Of a stretch of 64,000 bases of DNA, positions 44,001 through 57,000 are shown piece after piece; positions within the stretch are counted from its first letter, which is position 1; each line of letters starts with the position of its first letter. The notes beneath the pieces were generated by a model that was given only the letters and a program-made list of their open reading frames with translations, did no database searches and was not told the origin of the DNA. The stretch is taken from the NCBI GenBank assembly GCA_958299035.1, contig CATQJL010000001.1:30235521-30299520 (forward strand). The letters are read 5' to 3'. The DNA comes from Cylicocyclus nassatus (Eukaryota; Nematoda; Chromadorea; Rhabditida; Strongylidae). The translations under genes were made by a program, and so were the position numbers.

Positions 44001-47000
44001 GCCTTGCAAAAACGGATAGCTAATTCACCTTTGAAACAAAGTTAACCATGTTGGAATTTGACCATTTCATTTAGGTAGCCTAGTATCTTGAATTTTCAGA
44101 ATTCGCTCACACTTTGTTTACAGGGGTTAATTGACATGCTAATTATGGATATGATACAAATATCATGTTATCGCTATTATCAGATCACCCAACTACGACC
44201 CACTCCCCTTTTGACTTCTCAATACGACCCCCCAGGTGTGGCGTGCCGCACCCCACGCTTGACCCTGGCCAATACCTCTCAGTGTATCAATCGTGTAGCC
44301 CGCGCATATATGATTTTAAGCAACCGCTTGCAAAAGCGTTGACGAGAGTGGGATTCGAACCCACGCCTCCGAAGAGACTGGTGCCTTAAACCAGCGCCTT
44401 AGACCGCTCGGCCATCTCGCCACGTGTACAACACTATTTTGAATGTTCTAAAATGGGCACTAAATTGGGCACATATTTTGGGTTTTGACCTTTTCTTCGC
44501 AAAAGAGAATTGAAAAACGAGAAAGGGATCACAAAAAAATGGTGCTTTCAGGAAAGAAGGATACCAGCCATTTCGGACCGTTCTTGAAAACAGTATTCTG
44601 GTCTGAGAAGTATGAACAATCAAAAGAGAGAAAATTTCTTGAGAAAAAAAATGTTTGTTTTTCTGTCATAGTGCGCAAGTTCAAGCTTTAGAAGGGATTT
44701 CGGTATGCAACTCATGGGAATTTTAAAAAACGATTTCTAGGTGGCTCCTAAAAAAGAACCTGAGAAAATTCTATCCTATCTAGATTAAATTAAATTCCCA
44801 AGATCAAATGGCTGGTTTCAGCACTTACAAAAAGCACAGCATTCCCCAAAGTACTAGCAATTTCACTCTCGTCAAATGGGAGAAGCTCTGATGTCAAAGT
44901 CGTTTTATCAAGATGATTTTCACTTTTGGTGTCTCCCATTTAGACTTGAAATGATCAAAAAAGAATATGATTCCGCTATTCTTTAGAATATGGGTTCATG
45001 CTTTCGAATTTTTTCATTCGTTCCTTTAGAGACAATTCGTTTTCCACGGTTTGCATGCTGTTATGTATACTTGAGGCTTTACCTTTCATCTCAGGTGACC
45101 ATCACAGCGAGAGACATGGGCAATCTTTTGAGGAGGAACTACTTTGATGAAGTTGAGTCTCTCTCAAACTTTCTGCAGGTAAACAAAGTGAAAGTAATTG
45201 GTGAATGCTTGAGAGTACAAAAAATTTTTCAGTACAATTTCACTACTGACTGCTATGTAGATGAGAGGACACGCTGCTCTTTTGCGCAGTTGTGCTCAGG
45301 AAGTAGTTGTGGAGAAAACCAGGTGGGCTACAATGTTTGAAGCTTTTACAGCTGCTTATTTTTTTTAAATGTAAAAATCGTAAGTGCTGCTGACTAGAAA
45401 ATATTGACTAAATCTAAGTGCAGACTTTTCTATATTTATTTCTGTTCTTTTCTACCTAATTTTTATTTTCGAGCTTTCAAACTGAAAGTAGCTAGTCTTT
45501 GAGAAGCACTAGCAGAATACGAAGGCACGGGTGTTCATTTCGTTTAGGTCATACCGCTATTCAACCTTATCTACCGCAATGCTTCATCGAGGCTACATCC
45601 AAATTTTCGTCTCACCTTTCCCACCATGCACTTGTACAATGATGAGTACTATGTTGGTGAACACTTTGGTGGAGTAGAAATCGACACCAATACAAACGTG
45701 TGGGTCTTGAAGCAGACTCTTTTTCCTTGCTTGATTAAGCTTTTTGTCTTCAGAATATCATCTGTGAAAGTTGTCGTATTGTATTTCCGAACAGATAGAC
45801 AGAACGAACAGGTTGCTTTCAGTCTACAACGGTGAGTGGTTCGGAATCGATAAAAAAAATACCTCTTTAGTTTTTTCGTTTCATTAAATACACCATCATT
45901 TGGTACTTCATTGCCTCTAAGATTCATTACTTCATCTTCTCTTCTCTGTTTACTGTATTCTTCATTAGCTCACTGGATTAAAATCATAACATTCCCAGTT
46001 TGTGGACGAACAGGCTTTTTGTACTCGAATCATCTGAACCAAACTCATTAGACTTCTTTTTATGAGAAGCTTCGTTTTATTCATCAACTCTAAGAAGCGT
46101 CTTCATCTCTGGAAGCTTCCAAGTGAAGACTCTCTATCCATTTTTTACATAGATAAAATGTCATTGCTGACGAAAAGAGGAGTCTTTACCGTAATCGTAA
46201 CTGTGCGAACTTCAAATCACTTATCTTCTTCTGATGATTTTTTCCGCCTAAATTGTTATTTTCATTAACTTTTGTACTTGTACAATACCGCTCACATTTT
46301 TTGAAAAAAAGACGCGAATGTATGGACATGTATGGACATGTACGGACATGTCCATACATGTACGGACATGTCCATACATGTCCATACATGTCCATACATT
46401 CGCGTCTTTTTTTCAAAAAATGTGAGCGGTATTGTATTCTGCAGAACTGCATTTAATTTGCATTCATTCATCGTAAAGTTACTGACCTCATCGTCACTTC
46501 ATCCATGGAATTTTCGCTACTTTCTCTTCTCTGTCTTTATTTCAGTTGATTTCATTCGAGCACAATTCTAGTAGGTTGGCACATAAGTTTTGCAACTCAT
46601 TTCGTAACTTTCCGTTTTGACTGTGACGCACTCAATTCTGAGCATGATGTAGATTAGGTAGTAGGCTACAAGTCTGTGCAAACAGTTTAATTTTTGGTAG
46701 CGAAGCGGAGAAAACTTAGCATTTTTCGAAAGCTGGTCAAATTCGAAATTTCAAGGATTGGAAATCAATCTCAATCATGATCAAGCCGAAACTGTAACGA
46801 TCGTTTTCTAACAACAGTCTGGGTACAGATTCGGCAACCGCTTTTCCAAGCCTTTTTTTCGAGTCTTACCAGCTTTCAAAAAATGCGTAAAATTTTTCCA
46901 GTTCGCTATCAAAACTCAAGCGTTCATCTGTATTTGTAGCCTACTATCCATTCTACAATATGCCCAAAAATGAATGCGTCACAATAAAAAAGAGAAAAGT

Positions 47001-50000
47001 TACGAATTAAGTTGCAAAACTTATGTGCCAACCTGATATATCGTTGATCCTCAAGCACATGTTCTCCTTTCTATTCTTATGATTACTTAGTTACAGCCCT
47101 CAGAATTTCATTTGTCCCGGACGACTATCCTTGGTTTCTAAAAGCAGTATCCTCTTGGAAACTCCTCCAAAACCCCTTTTTCACCACTGTTTGTCATGAA
47201 TCATATTTTAGGTGGGAAACGAGTATTTTTGATTATGTGGAACACTTCCAACATCCTTTCCTTAATATATCATGCAATAGTGATGCATTAATTGCGAGGG
47301 AGGTAAGTATCATACGCTCTGAATCTGCAGGGTCACCATATCCGTATTTATTCACTCAGGTTCGCAAAAATGGAATGCTATGCATACCGTACTTTGCAAT
47401 CTCCGTCGCTCTCGTCTACGTTTTTATTCTGGTCACTAATCGTCGTGAACATTTTCGACTGGGACATTCCGTCTTTATGGCTTTTCTAGGAGTAGCCGGA
47501 CCGCTGATGGCAGTGGGCACCACGTCGGTGTTAAGCTTAAGCGGTCCTTAAACGATAACATTAATTCCGTAGCTCAGGTTCTCCCTGCTTTTTCTTCTGG
47601 GAGTGCCATTCAATTCCATCACACTCGTTATGCCTTTTCTAATCATTGGCGTTGGCTCTGACGATGTTTTTATTATCATTCATGCCATGCGTAAAACGGA
47701 CAAACGACGACCACTGGAAGATCAGATAGGCAGGTTTTTTCAGTTCTTCTTTGATAACTATTGCAAAAGTTGTTGGTCTTGTATGCTTTATTTATTGGGT
47801 ATCTTGAAACTTACTGGTTTGAACAGATCTCAGGTTGTAAAATTGGTCAAATGACTTCTTTTTCCATGGAAATCTCCATAAAAGATTTTCCTGTTGCCAT
47901 TCAACTAGGATTTCGTGAGGGGGGCTGGATAGCCAAGACTTTTACTATCACATATCAACTACTCGGAATTTTTTTGCATTTAGTAGAGGACAAATATGCC
48001 TCAATAAGGCCAGACTTCAAAAATTCTTTTTTTTTTTGAATTTCTAAGCCCCATTTTCATTCTGTGATGGATAAAGGTTAAGTATTTTGGTATTTGGCTA
48101 CATCCAAGGTTCTTCTACCACAAAAAAAAACAATAAAATTTGTGATCTGCGATTTCATAGTTCTTTGACTAAAAGAAATTTTCTCACATTTGCGCACAAT
48201 AAAAACATTAGGCTTTCTCACTTTTTGCGCCTTATTATAGGGAGATAAATCCTACTCATACAAGGTTTACAATTCAATTCTCACCGAAGTGCTCTTTCCA
48301 GAAATACCAAACACTGGACAAAAATGTTTCCATAGTAGAAGCCGCCCAAGCGATCGAGATTATGAGCCAACCACTAGCATTTTTGTAAATGAAACTAAAT
48401 TAAGTTTGACTAGAATCTTCGAAGCGGCTGTTGCGTATAAAATGCCTCTTTTCCTTTCTAGAATGAATGCTCTACCTGGGTAAATTTATAATGTAACTGA
48501 ACAGGAAGATTACTGCAGTGGACACTTATCATTATTATTATCAGTATCATCTACTTTCCAGCCGAAACGATGGAAGAAGCAGGCCCCTCTATTACCGTAA
48601 CATCCGTCACCAACATTCTATCCTTTGGCATAGGTATTCTCACTCCTACCCCAGCCATCTCGTTATTTTGTCTCTACACATGTGTTGGCGTAGCGATTGA
48701 TTTTGTCTACCAGGTGAGAGATTCTTTCAACGTTTTTTCACCAGTCGGAGATCAGTTATCTACGTTAAGCTGACTTTCTTCGTCGCTGCTTTGGTGTATG
48801 AGGAAATGCGGATTACGAATCCGGAAAAGCCACCCATCGAAACCGCCATCAAAACGAAGCAGATAGTAAGTCATACTTTTTTGTTCAGTGTTTTATGGAT
48901 TTCACCTCAACTGAAAGCTTACGAAAGGCTAGTTTCGAATTATTCTACAAAATGCTGGTCATTTCAATAAAAATTTCTTCACTCTCAAATCTCTTCATAA
49001 TGTCTAGAGAGTGATATCTAATCTTCATTCCAAAACATGCACGGGTTCATGACATATTGATCCTACTAACATTCTTCTAGGTAACAGCACAGCTATCAGT
49101 ACGATCGCTTTATCCGGCAGACCCTGACGGAATCGTAGCCAAGTATTGCAGAATCTTGAAATTGTGGCAGGTACTCATCAGCTGTAACCATTATAAGTTG
49201 CCATTCCTGCGTTTAGGTTCGCCTTGGCCTGCTTTTCATTCTTATTTTATACTGGACCGCTTCTATCTACGGCTGCATGAAAATGGAGATTCGTATGGAT
49301 ACAACAAATCTAGTCATGCGTGACAGTCCACTGCACAACATCGCTTATGTTTACGAGAACATTCTTTGGAAGGAAGGACAACTTGTGAGTCGGCTAGACA
49401 TCAAAAATATTTCACACCAGCAAGGCAAAACTATGAGGCCTTAAGCTATTATCCAAGTATTAGACCATACCGTTCAATCGCGACCGAGTAATTCAAACGT
49501 ACTCACCGTACTTTTTACTCGATGCTGCTGACTGGTTCGCTCGAAATGTGTACGGTCAGGGATAAGCTTGAGAGTTGAATACCTCTGCAACCAATGACTC
49601 ATATGGGCTCTCGCTTGTCTTAACCGACCCCTGCTGCCTTTAAAGCCATTTCGTGAACTATTTTGAGTTTTCTAAATCCAACCTTCTTTAGGTTTTAGTC
49701 TTCGTGAACAATCCTCCGGATCTTTCAAAAGAAGACAATCAACGGCGAATGCTCGGACTTGTAGGAGACTTCGAGAGTTTGCCATTTTCAATGGGCAAAA
49801 ATTCAACATCATTTTGGTTGCGATCATTCCTTCACCAATCCTCGTTATATCCATCGAAGGAAGAATTCTATCCTTTATTGGATTCGTGGCTCCAGGTCTC
49901 TATATTAGTGTTCCATTTATTTTACCACTTGTTGTCTGTTGTAGGACCAAGAAAATGGAGGTTCGAGATGGAATGACATGATACGGTTGAAGCGGGATGT

Positions 50001-53000
50001 AAATGGAGCGGTGATAGGACTGGAAAAGTAAGGGATTCTATTGTTTTCTATATGATGTCCGGCGCTACTTGGTTACACGGGTCCCAAAATTTTTTGTTGT
50101 GGGTTTTGCTCAATCTTTATCTATGGATGTTAGCTGTGTGCAGTCACGGATATAATACCCATTTCGCCATCCTTCCTGGAACAAGACTAAGCATAATCCG
50201 CGAAAAATTTTGGGGCCCTGATAGCCAAATGGCGCCTAAGAAAATAAAGTTTTCTCATTTTCGCAGGTTTATGTTCGCTACAGCGTCTGCGATGGGTGAA
50301 CAAGCTAGCTGGAATACTAGAGCTAGATTGCAGCATAGCTGGCGAGAAGCAGCAAAACGCAACAGCGAATACAATGTGACAATATTCCAGGTATGTTCTT
50401 TATCAGATTCGGGTATCTGAGTTTGTGCGAAAACTTACTAGGTAAATATGTTTGAGCCAGTAACCAAGCGGCAGCTCATTTGACTCATCCGCGGTCGAGA
50501 ACTTCAGATCTAAACTTTCGCCCAGTACCGTACCTTCCTCGAGCGGAACAATCAGCACTCTTGAATATGGTGCTGAGGGAGAGACTAGATTCGAATACAG
50601 CCTTGAATGAATCTAAAGAGCTGCTGGGCAATGGCTTACTTAAGACCTCCTAACTAATTTTATTAAGGAATTAAGTACCAGATATTCCCTAGACACTGCC
50701 TTTATACAGTAATCTTCAAGGTGTTAGACTCCACGGCAAATTTATTTTATTTCAGACCTACTCGTTCTACATCGATCAACTGGATTCTATTGGTAGCAAC
50801 ACCCTGTCCACTGTAATTGTAGCCGCGATTACCATGGATTTGGCTTGTTTTCTTATGATACCCAGTGCTAGCTCTATTATATCCAGGTATAACGGATCAA
50901 AGTAGTTCCAAAGTTTCCTTTGTAGCATTCGTTATTCGAAATGGGAAATTCACCGAAAACGAAAAGAATTTTTTGGAAAGAAGATACTGCAAAATATTAG
51001 GTTGATTCATAATTAATGCACGTTTTCTATACTTCAAATTTCAATCGAGATAATTCCTTTTTGAAAAGACATTTCTAGGCGCAATAAAAACTACTGTAAC
51101 CAACAAATCAGTGGCTATAAAACAGATGCTTTTGCGTGACTGTTTCTATCACAAGAAAGATTTTCTAGCCTGAAGATTGCCAACAACTTTTTTCGGAACC
51201 TCCACATTGAGAGAGCATAACTTACGTTGAAATGAAGTAGGATAAAGCAGTCTTTGCTCTTCGTGTAGCCAATTGTCTCTTAAGCAGTAATGCCAAGTTT
51301 GGATTCAACGGAAAATTTTTGAAAGAAAATATCGCGAAAAAGTCGAAAGTACTCACTTTTTCTGTCATCTCGGCAGGTTCAAAAATCGGTCATTTTTGTA
51401 ATTATTTCATTTTTCTCCGCTGGAAAGAGAGAAAACCCTAGCGCTTTTCTACCATCAAATGAACTAGGTCTACCCTTGTTGGATAGTACAAAAGACCTGC
51501 AATCGCCTTTTGCTTCAAAGTTTTATATGGCGCGGAAGGGCCGCGACAATCATTCAAGTTCGCAATTGAATTTCTCGGCTCAGAATTCATGGAGAATTTT
51601 GTTCAAAAAGCATCTTGTAGCACAAAGTTTTCTAATCCCTGTGCATATTTTTTGAAATCAATCCGGCTATTCATCATGGATTTAGGACAAAAAGAGTGAA
51701 AAGCAAAAATTTTGGGATTTAGTCTCTTTTATTTGAAGGCTCAGAACTTTGGAATGAACGGAGATTTACGAAAGCGAAGGGCCGCATAAGAAACTAGAGA
51801 AAACGCTCTTTTAGATAGCATAAAAGGTTTCTGAGGAGATTGATTACACGTCAAATACCAGCACCTGGAAGAAGAGGTGAGAAAAACGTGCATTAATTAT
51901 GAATCAACCTAATATTCCATGACAGGCCGACATACAACTTAACTTTAGAACTGCCTTGTCTGTCTCATTTTCGTATAGCGATGCAGACAAAAACCGCCCC
52001 ACGTTACAACTCTTAGTGATCTTACAGCGCTTTAGTAATTTGTTTAGGAACTTTTGCAAGACTCAAGCAAAACAGGTTACCTTTGCATTTTGCAAAAAAG
52101 ACGAATTTTTCTCCGGAAAGGTGACGGCTTTGTAATGCGTGATGAGCGACCCAACACCGCAAATCGGCATACATAATAAATAAATTCATTGTAATCTAAT
52201 GAAAATCGATCACGATCAGGAATGGGGTTATCCAGCTCCTTGGATCAAATGAAGCAATCGGTTGCTCTAACAAAACTTCACACAATTTTCGTTTCGCAGT
52301 TCCATTGCCATGCTTTCTATCAACATTGGAGTGTTCGGATTGTTATCATTGTGGGATGTCAACCTTGATCCAATATCCATGTGCACAACTTTGATGAGTA
52401 TAGGCTTTTCAGTGGACTTTACAGGTATGATATTTGCTGCACTTACTCGTATTAGAAAGGTTTCTACCCGAGTAAGACTCAATCTGAACGATATTGATGA
52501 AACCCAACGCATACCAAAATCACTTATGAGCAGTAAAATTTCGTGTGAGGCGGCAGAAAAAAATCACATCGTGCACCACAGATTTACAAGCTTTTCCAAC
52601 TGTAGTCCTCTAATCTAAATCGAAACCAATTTTGTCCATTGTACAAGTTTCTGACACATTGCATTCTTACACCACGAGATCTGTTGTAAGACATCATGTA
52701 TGGAATCAACAACTTTTCCTTTTGTTTTCAGCACATATAAGCTATCACTACTATCGAAATCCGATATCATGGACTACGGATGAGCGACTAGCAGATGCCT
52801 TGAGGTGACAGTTTTACCATACTATCAAAATAACCTGTACATGTATTGGTAAAGGAAGTAGTTTATAATGTTTCATCTTCCCAAGGAAAAATAAAGGTCG
52901 TCATTCCATAATTTTTATGCAGAGATTAACAGATATCAGCTTGCAACGCGACATTTGTAGATTGCTCCTGACATTGATCAGTAAGACAGTTTTAAAAGCA

Positions 53001-53869
53001 AACGTTGTGAATCATGTAAACTTCCATAAAACAAATTAGGAGCCAAGGTGAAGATAACGACAAGTACTCTAGCACATTGGCCAGGTGATGGTGTCGGAGG
53101 GGGCGCTAGGAGGACAGGGGGAAGATGGGGAACAAGAATTTTTGAAGTGGTCTATAGGCATACAAACTTGTACTAAGTATCATATCAGCGGTAAAATATG
53201 ATAAAATCATAAGTTCTCAAAGAGTCAAGGTAATTAGAAAAATCAATGTTTTCTTTGAGTTTCCTTTACGCCCCATTTGATAACAGCCACCAGCAATGTA
53301 GCACAAGATTTGGATACCAAACAAAATTCTTCGAAGAGCTTCGATAATATTACGCTACTCAACGGACAATATTCTGATGTTACTTCACTCTCCCCCTCCC
53401 CCCTCTGCCACCTCCCTCCCTCTCCCAAAGCAACCTCTCAGACCATAACTATCTACGAGGTTCCGAAAGTGTCTTTATTTCTACGGAACAGCGTTACTTT
53501 CGACATGTATATTCAACTAAAATGCGAATTGCTGATCTTGAGAAGTTCAACTTCTTTCTTCGGAAGTAAACCGAAAATAAATCCGCTAAAACAGTTTTAA
53601 ATAAGATTTTTTTTATGACATCTCTGACATTTAGATCGATAGGGTGGCCGATGATTCAAGCTGGCTGTTCAACAATATTTTGCATTTCTCCGCTTTTGTT
53701 GATTGATTCCTACATGGTCTACGTCTTTACAAAAACAATCTATCTGGTCATTGGACTCGGTCTCCTACACGGAATTGTTTTCCTCCCCGCTTTGTTGCTG
53801 ACGGTTCGTTACTGGTTTCAGTCAAATTTGTACAACAGAAAAAATAGCATTCGCAAGCTATCTGCTTAG
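41038..53869 (+). CDS. Patched-related (PTR) sterol-sensing-domain membrane protein
   Basis: Polytopic membrane protein of the Patched/NPC1/RND type, a group expanded in nematodes and linked to moulting, cuticle and membrane-lipid traffic. Twenty exons join in phase: 41038-41139, 41519-41600, 45095-45178, 45233-45322, 45548-45699, 45754-45831, 47212-47302, 47360-47527, 47573-47729, 48562-48713, 48770-48865, 49081-49170, 49217-49384, 49692-49895, 49945-50027, 50267-50390, 50756-50886, 52300-52424, 52732-52804, 53635-53869, about 827 residues. Landmarks: first membrane segment after [27 protein letters not shown], Cys-rich luminal part, sterol-sensing block [22 protein letters not shown], and the second RND half starting VRLGLLF. 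The exon with the start codon was not found. The intron after 47729 appears to use GC-AG. The TAG at 53867-53869 may instead be a splice acceptor (see findings), extending the ORF to 54001 or beyond. Confidence 0.9.
42955..43260. repeat. Segmental duplication around tRNA copy 1
   Basis: Flanks of the two tRNA genes match beyond the genes: TCATGTAGCCCGC then CCGCTTGCAAAAGC on one side, and GACCTTTTCTT then GAAAGGGATCACA on the other. The partner is about 44245-44555, offset by about 1290 bp. A whole segment was copied, not the tRNA alone. Confidence 0.75.
43049..43130 (-). tRNA. tRNA-Leu(AAG)
   Basis: An 82-nt cloverleaf on the minus strand. Acceptor GGCGAGA pairs with TCTCGTC, discriminator A. 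The anticodon loop TTAAGGC gives AAG. There is a long leucine-type variable arm, and the T arm reads GTGGGTTCGAATCCCAC. The A box TGGCCGAGCGG and B box GGTTCGAATCC are intact. TTTT follows within five bases and would terminate RNA polymerase III. The D loop has CCAAGG where the second copy has CTAAGG. It lies antisense in PTR intron 2. Confidence 0.95.
44245..44555. repeat. Segmental duplication around tRNA copy 2
   Basis: Partner of 42955-43260 in direct orientation. TCGTGTAGCCCGC and CCGCTTGCAAAAGC are preserved on one side, GACCTTTTCTT and GAAAGGGATCACA on the other, with small indels. Confidence 0.75.
44340..44421 (-). tRNA. tRNA-Leu(AAG), second copy
   Basis: Differs from the 43049-43130 copy at one D-loop base (GGTCTAAGG, the commoner form). 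The fold, variable arm and TTTT terminator are intact. It is in the same antisense orientation within the same PTR intron. Confidence 0.96.
46283..46434. mobile_element. 152-bp near-perfect palindrome MITE in a PTR intron
   Basis: TA at 46281-46282 and 46435-46436. The ends are CAATACCGCTCACATTTTTT and its exact complement. The centre consists of ATGGACATGT decamers that are themselves palindromic in part (GGACATGTCC). Short frames rich in Met-Tyr-Gly-His read from it are artefacts. Confidence 0.88.
46571..47036. mobile_element. 466-bp mariner-type MITE in a PTR intron
   Basis: TA at 46569-46570 and 47037-47038. The termini share GGTTGGCACATAAGTTTTGC in opposite orientation, with AACTCATTTCGTAACTTT partly pairing further in. 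No transposase frame. Confidence 0.83.
50997..51912. mobile_element. 916-bp mariner-type element in a PTR intron
   Basis: TA at 50995-50996 and 51913-51914. The ends are TTAGGTTGATTCATAATTAA (then TGCACG) and its exact complement. The interior has no readable transposase motif and is shorter than a full mariner, so it is a deleted or nonautonomous copy. Confidence 0.82.
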
Positions 53870-54001
53870 ATTGGATGTGCTAGGATGGATGATAAAGTGT
53901 CGGAAGTTCCCGAAAAGAAGATCACGAAGACACTGGAAATAACCGAATTGGAAAACAGGCAAAAAGAAAACGATGAGAATTCCAGTGAGAGTAATAGTTG
54001 A

Positions 54002-57000
54002 ACCTATCAACAAATCTTCAATTATTCTATTTTCTAGATGCTTTCTCTGGAAGGAAAGGCCGAGGACAAGGCTAAAGAATGCGCACGTCAACTAGCCAGA
54101 ACAGGTCATAGAATCTCAGCTTTGAGTCCGTATAAGTTCATTTGTCTTTGTGCTATCTCATTTTGGTGCTCAGTTTGCTTTGTATATATTTGTATTTTGC
54201 TCTTAATTTATGTGATGAAATGTTTTGACAGGTTCAGTTCACTTATCCACATTTTTTTTTACATCTTCTATAGCTCTGCAGAGCATTTGTTGTCTCATTA
54301 TTGCTTTATTTATCTTTATATCAAAATAAAGAATTTTGTGTCTGAATTCACTGTTGTTGGATAAAATTGTTAGCGGCTACAGAGACTATTCCAGAGTTGT
54401 GCTTTTTGAACACGTTTCTATTTTGAAATGAGAAAAGACAGCCATGGGTTTACAGTTTATGCTATTGCAGTCGGTTCCTCTATTAGATTTTGGCATTGTA
54501 TCTCAGACAATTCACCGGAACTTCCGCAGTGCAAGCAGAATTTGCAGCGGTTCCGCAGGATTTTGCTGACTTACTGTTGCAAAATTGGAAACGTTGAGAA
54601 CGGAAACTTCCGCAGGATTTTTTACAAAGCGCTGCGGAAATTCCGAAGAATGCCAGCGGTTTCGCAGTACTTTGACATGCCAGTACTTCCGCAGGGTTTT
54701 GAATGTGCAGTCTAAAATAATGTTGCCTGCCAACGACTAGAGTGCATTATCGAACATGTCAGTCGCAGTGCAGAGGATAGTAAATGAGTCTCACAGTCGA
54801 TAGAGTAAGGTTTAAATCGCGCTTCGGTGTTCTTGCTGCTGTGGTTCGCATTCTTCGGAATTTACGCAGCACGTTCACGGAACTTCCGCAGGTGATCCGG
54901 CGGAACTTTCCCAAACGTTCTGCCGAAGTCCCGGTCAGTTGTGTGAGTTACTAACCTAAACACTTAAGTTGCCTTGCTAAAGGTATACAAATAGTACTGA
55001 TTCAAGGACATCCACTCATTATTTGCTAACCTGATCCGAGGATTCGCTTTTTCTGCGCCACATCTAGCGAAACAAAGACTCATGTTTAATGGAGCTTTTT
55101 ACCCTCTTCCAAATAGCTATGTTTCCGTTGCAATACAGCGAGCGAAGTCTTAGAAAGAGACTGGAGTCTGCAAATGATTTTAGCCACGATCGAGTTCCGA
55201 ATTTTCTCAGTATATCCGAAGGGAACCAAGTCAGAGATGGATGAAGCAAACAGAACAAAAAAGGACTGCTGCAAGGTTCTCACCAGATCTCTGCAGTTTT
55301 GCAAGATCTTTTATTGCAAAGTACTAGTTTCGCAAAAAAGGAATATAAGGTGCCGCAAATGATCAAATTTATTAACTTCGGAGCGTTGAACGCTCGGTCA
55401 TTGAAACTCCAATTATGGGAGGACAATTGTAATTCCAAAGCTATCTCGCTTTCAAAATGTGGTCCAAGGATTTGAGTCCAAGTTAGGCTAGCTGTGCTGG
55501 TAAGCCAAGCTCTTCGAAAAAAACCTCTTCGAAAAAAAAAAAACATAGTTCTTTATTTGATGGTGAAAGTTTGCATTAAAACTTCTGAAAATGGAAATTT
55601 AGGTGTAGTAGCGATAGCCATTGAAAACCTGACATTTTTTCATGGAGCCTAAAAGCTTAGCTTGAAACAATTTCTCGTAGAAAAAGAGTGTTTGGGCTCC
55701 GGCAAAAAAATACGGAATTACTCTTGGACCCTAATAGAAAAGATGACATTGGTTTACAGTATTCCCAAAATCCACAGCTTTTTTCAACATCAAAGGATGC
55801 TAAGTGATTCGCTGATAATCTTAAATTAGTGGATTCAAATTTGGAGAAATCCTTGACTAAACCCATTCACCTCAAAAAGTGTTTGTTTAAAAAAAATAAG
55901 CATCAAAATTTTGCTAGGGAAATATCTAAAGACAACATAAGTAATCGGCAGTATAAACTATCAAGCTGTGTCTACATCGTAAAGCAAAGAAAACAACGAA
56001 AAGTTTATTCGTTGATTTTCGTTTACTGAAAGCCAATATTTTTTGAAGCTCATATCAAGGACTTCAAGGAACAGAAGTAAAAACTTTAGATTACTTTCAT
56101 ATCAGCACAAGCAGTTTCGAAAACTAAATGGCTACCTTGATCCTGCCATAAGGTATCAACTGAGAGCAGTTCTACTTCATATCACCCTAGGTGAGAATTC
56201 GAAGAGAAGATTTTCAGCGTTCTTCATTTTTTTTTCAAAATCTCTTATTGAAAACAGTATAGAAGCCAACAGAAAAGGTAAAAACTTCCGGGGAAGAGAT
56301 GCTTTGTTCTAGCAGAACTTGCAAACAACATAAAAAGTTTCTTGTGGTGAAGCAGAATGATTTTGCCTAATTTAGGTTATATACTTATCTTGGACGTCTC
56401 AAAGACTTTTTAGCCCCACGTAGACACAACCATCAGCTCTGTTTGCACTCATTGACCTTAGCTGAGAGCTGCTTAACGAGCCGTGCTCATCCAAAAAACG
56501 CAAGTCCATCATCTCCATTGACCTCAAAGGTGTGAGAGAGCCCAGAGTTTGCACAGAACACACAGAACACCTCGAACGATACAGCGCTATTCTCAGAAGA
56601 GATTTGCAGTCTAGATTTTTCTGTTGGATAGAAGGCTACAAAACTTTTGCCATATATAGGGTGCGGCATTAGCCAAAACACCAAAAATGAAACGCTTCTC
56701 AAGATTTTAGACCGAGAATCATCAAAAAGGAGCAACTTTTTTCAGAATATTTTTTGCAATGTTTGCACCATTTTTGAATTGATAATTGCTTGACTAATAT
56801 AATTATGACTCATTTTTTGAGGGGGGAGGAAACGGAGCGACGCAAAAATTTTGCTCAAACGATTTTTTTTTGAAATTAATAAAGTTTTTATGATCACCTC
56901 CATTGCAGATAAGCTACTTGCATATCTTCATGATTCAGATTTCTTAGGCAAAAATATTCCCTGTCAGAGAAAGCTTTTTCAAGGTTAATTTAGTCACCTT

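Noticed and set aside
46186..46571. Met-Tyr-Gly-His-rich short proteins on both strands
   Set aside because: They are read from the palindromic decamer array of a MITE.
53867..54001. Stop-codon readthrough of the PTR gene
   Set aside because: A phase-0 intron ending at the same TAG explains the downstream charged frame more simply.
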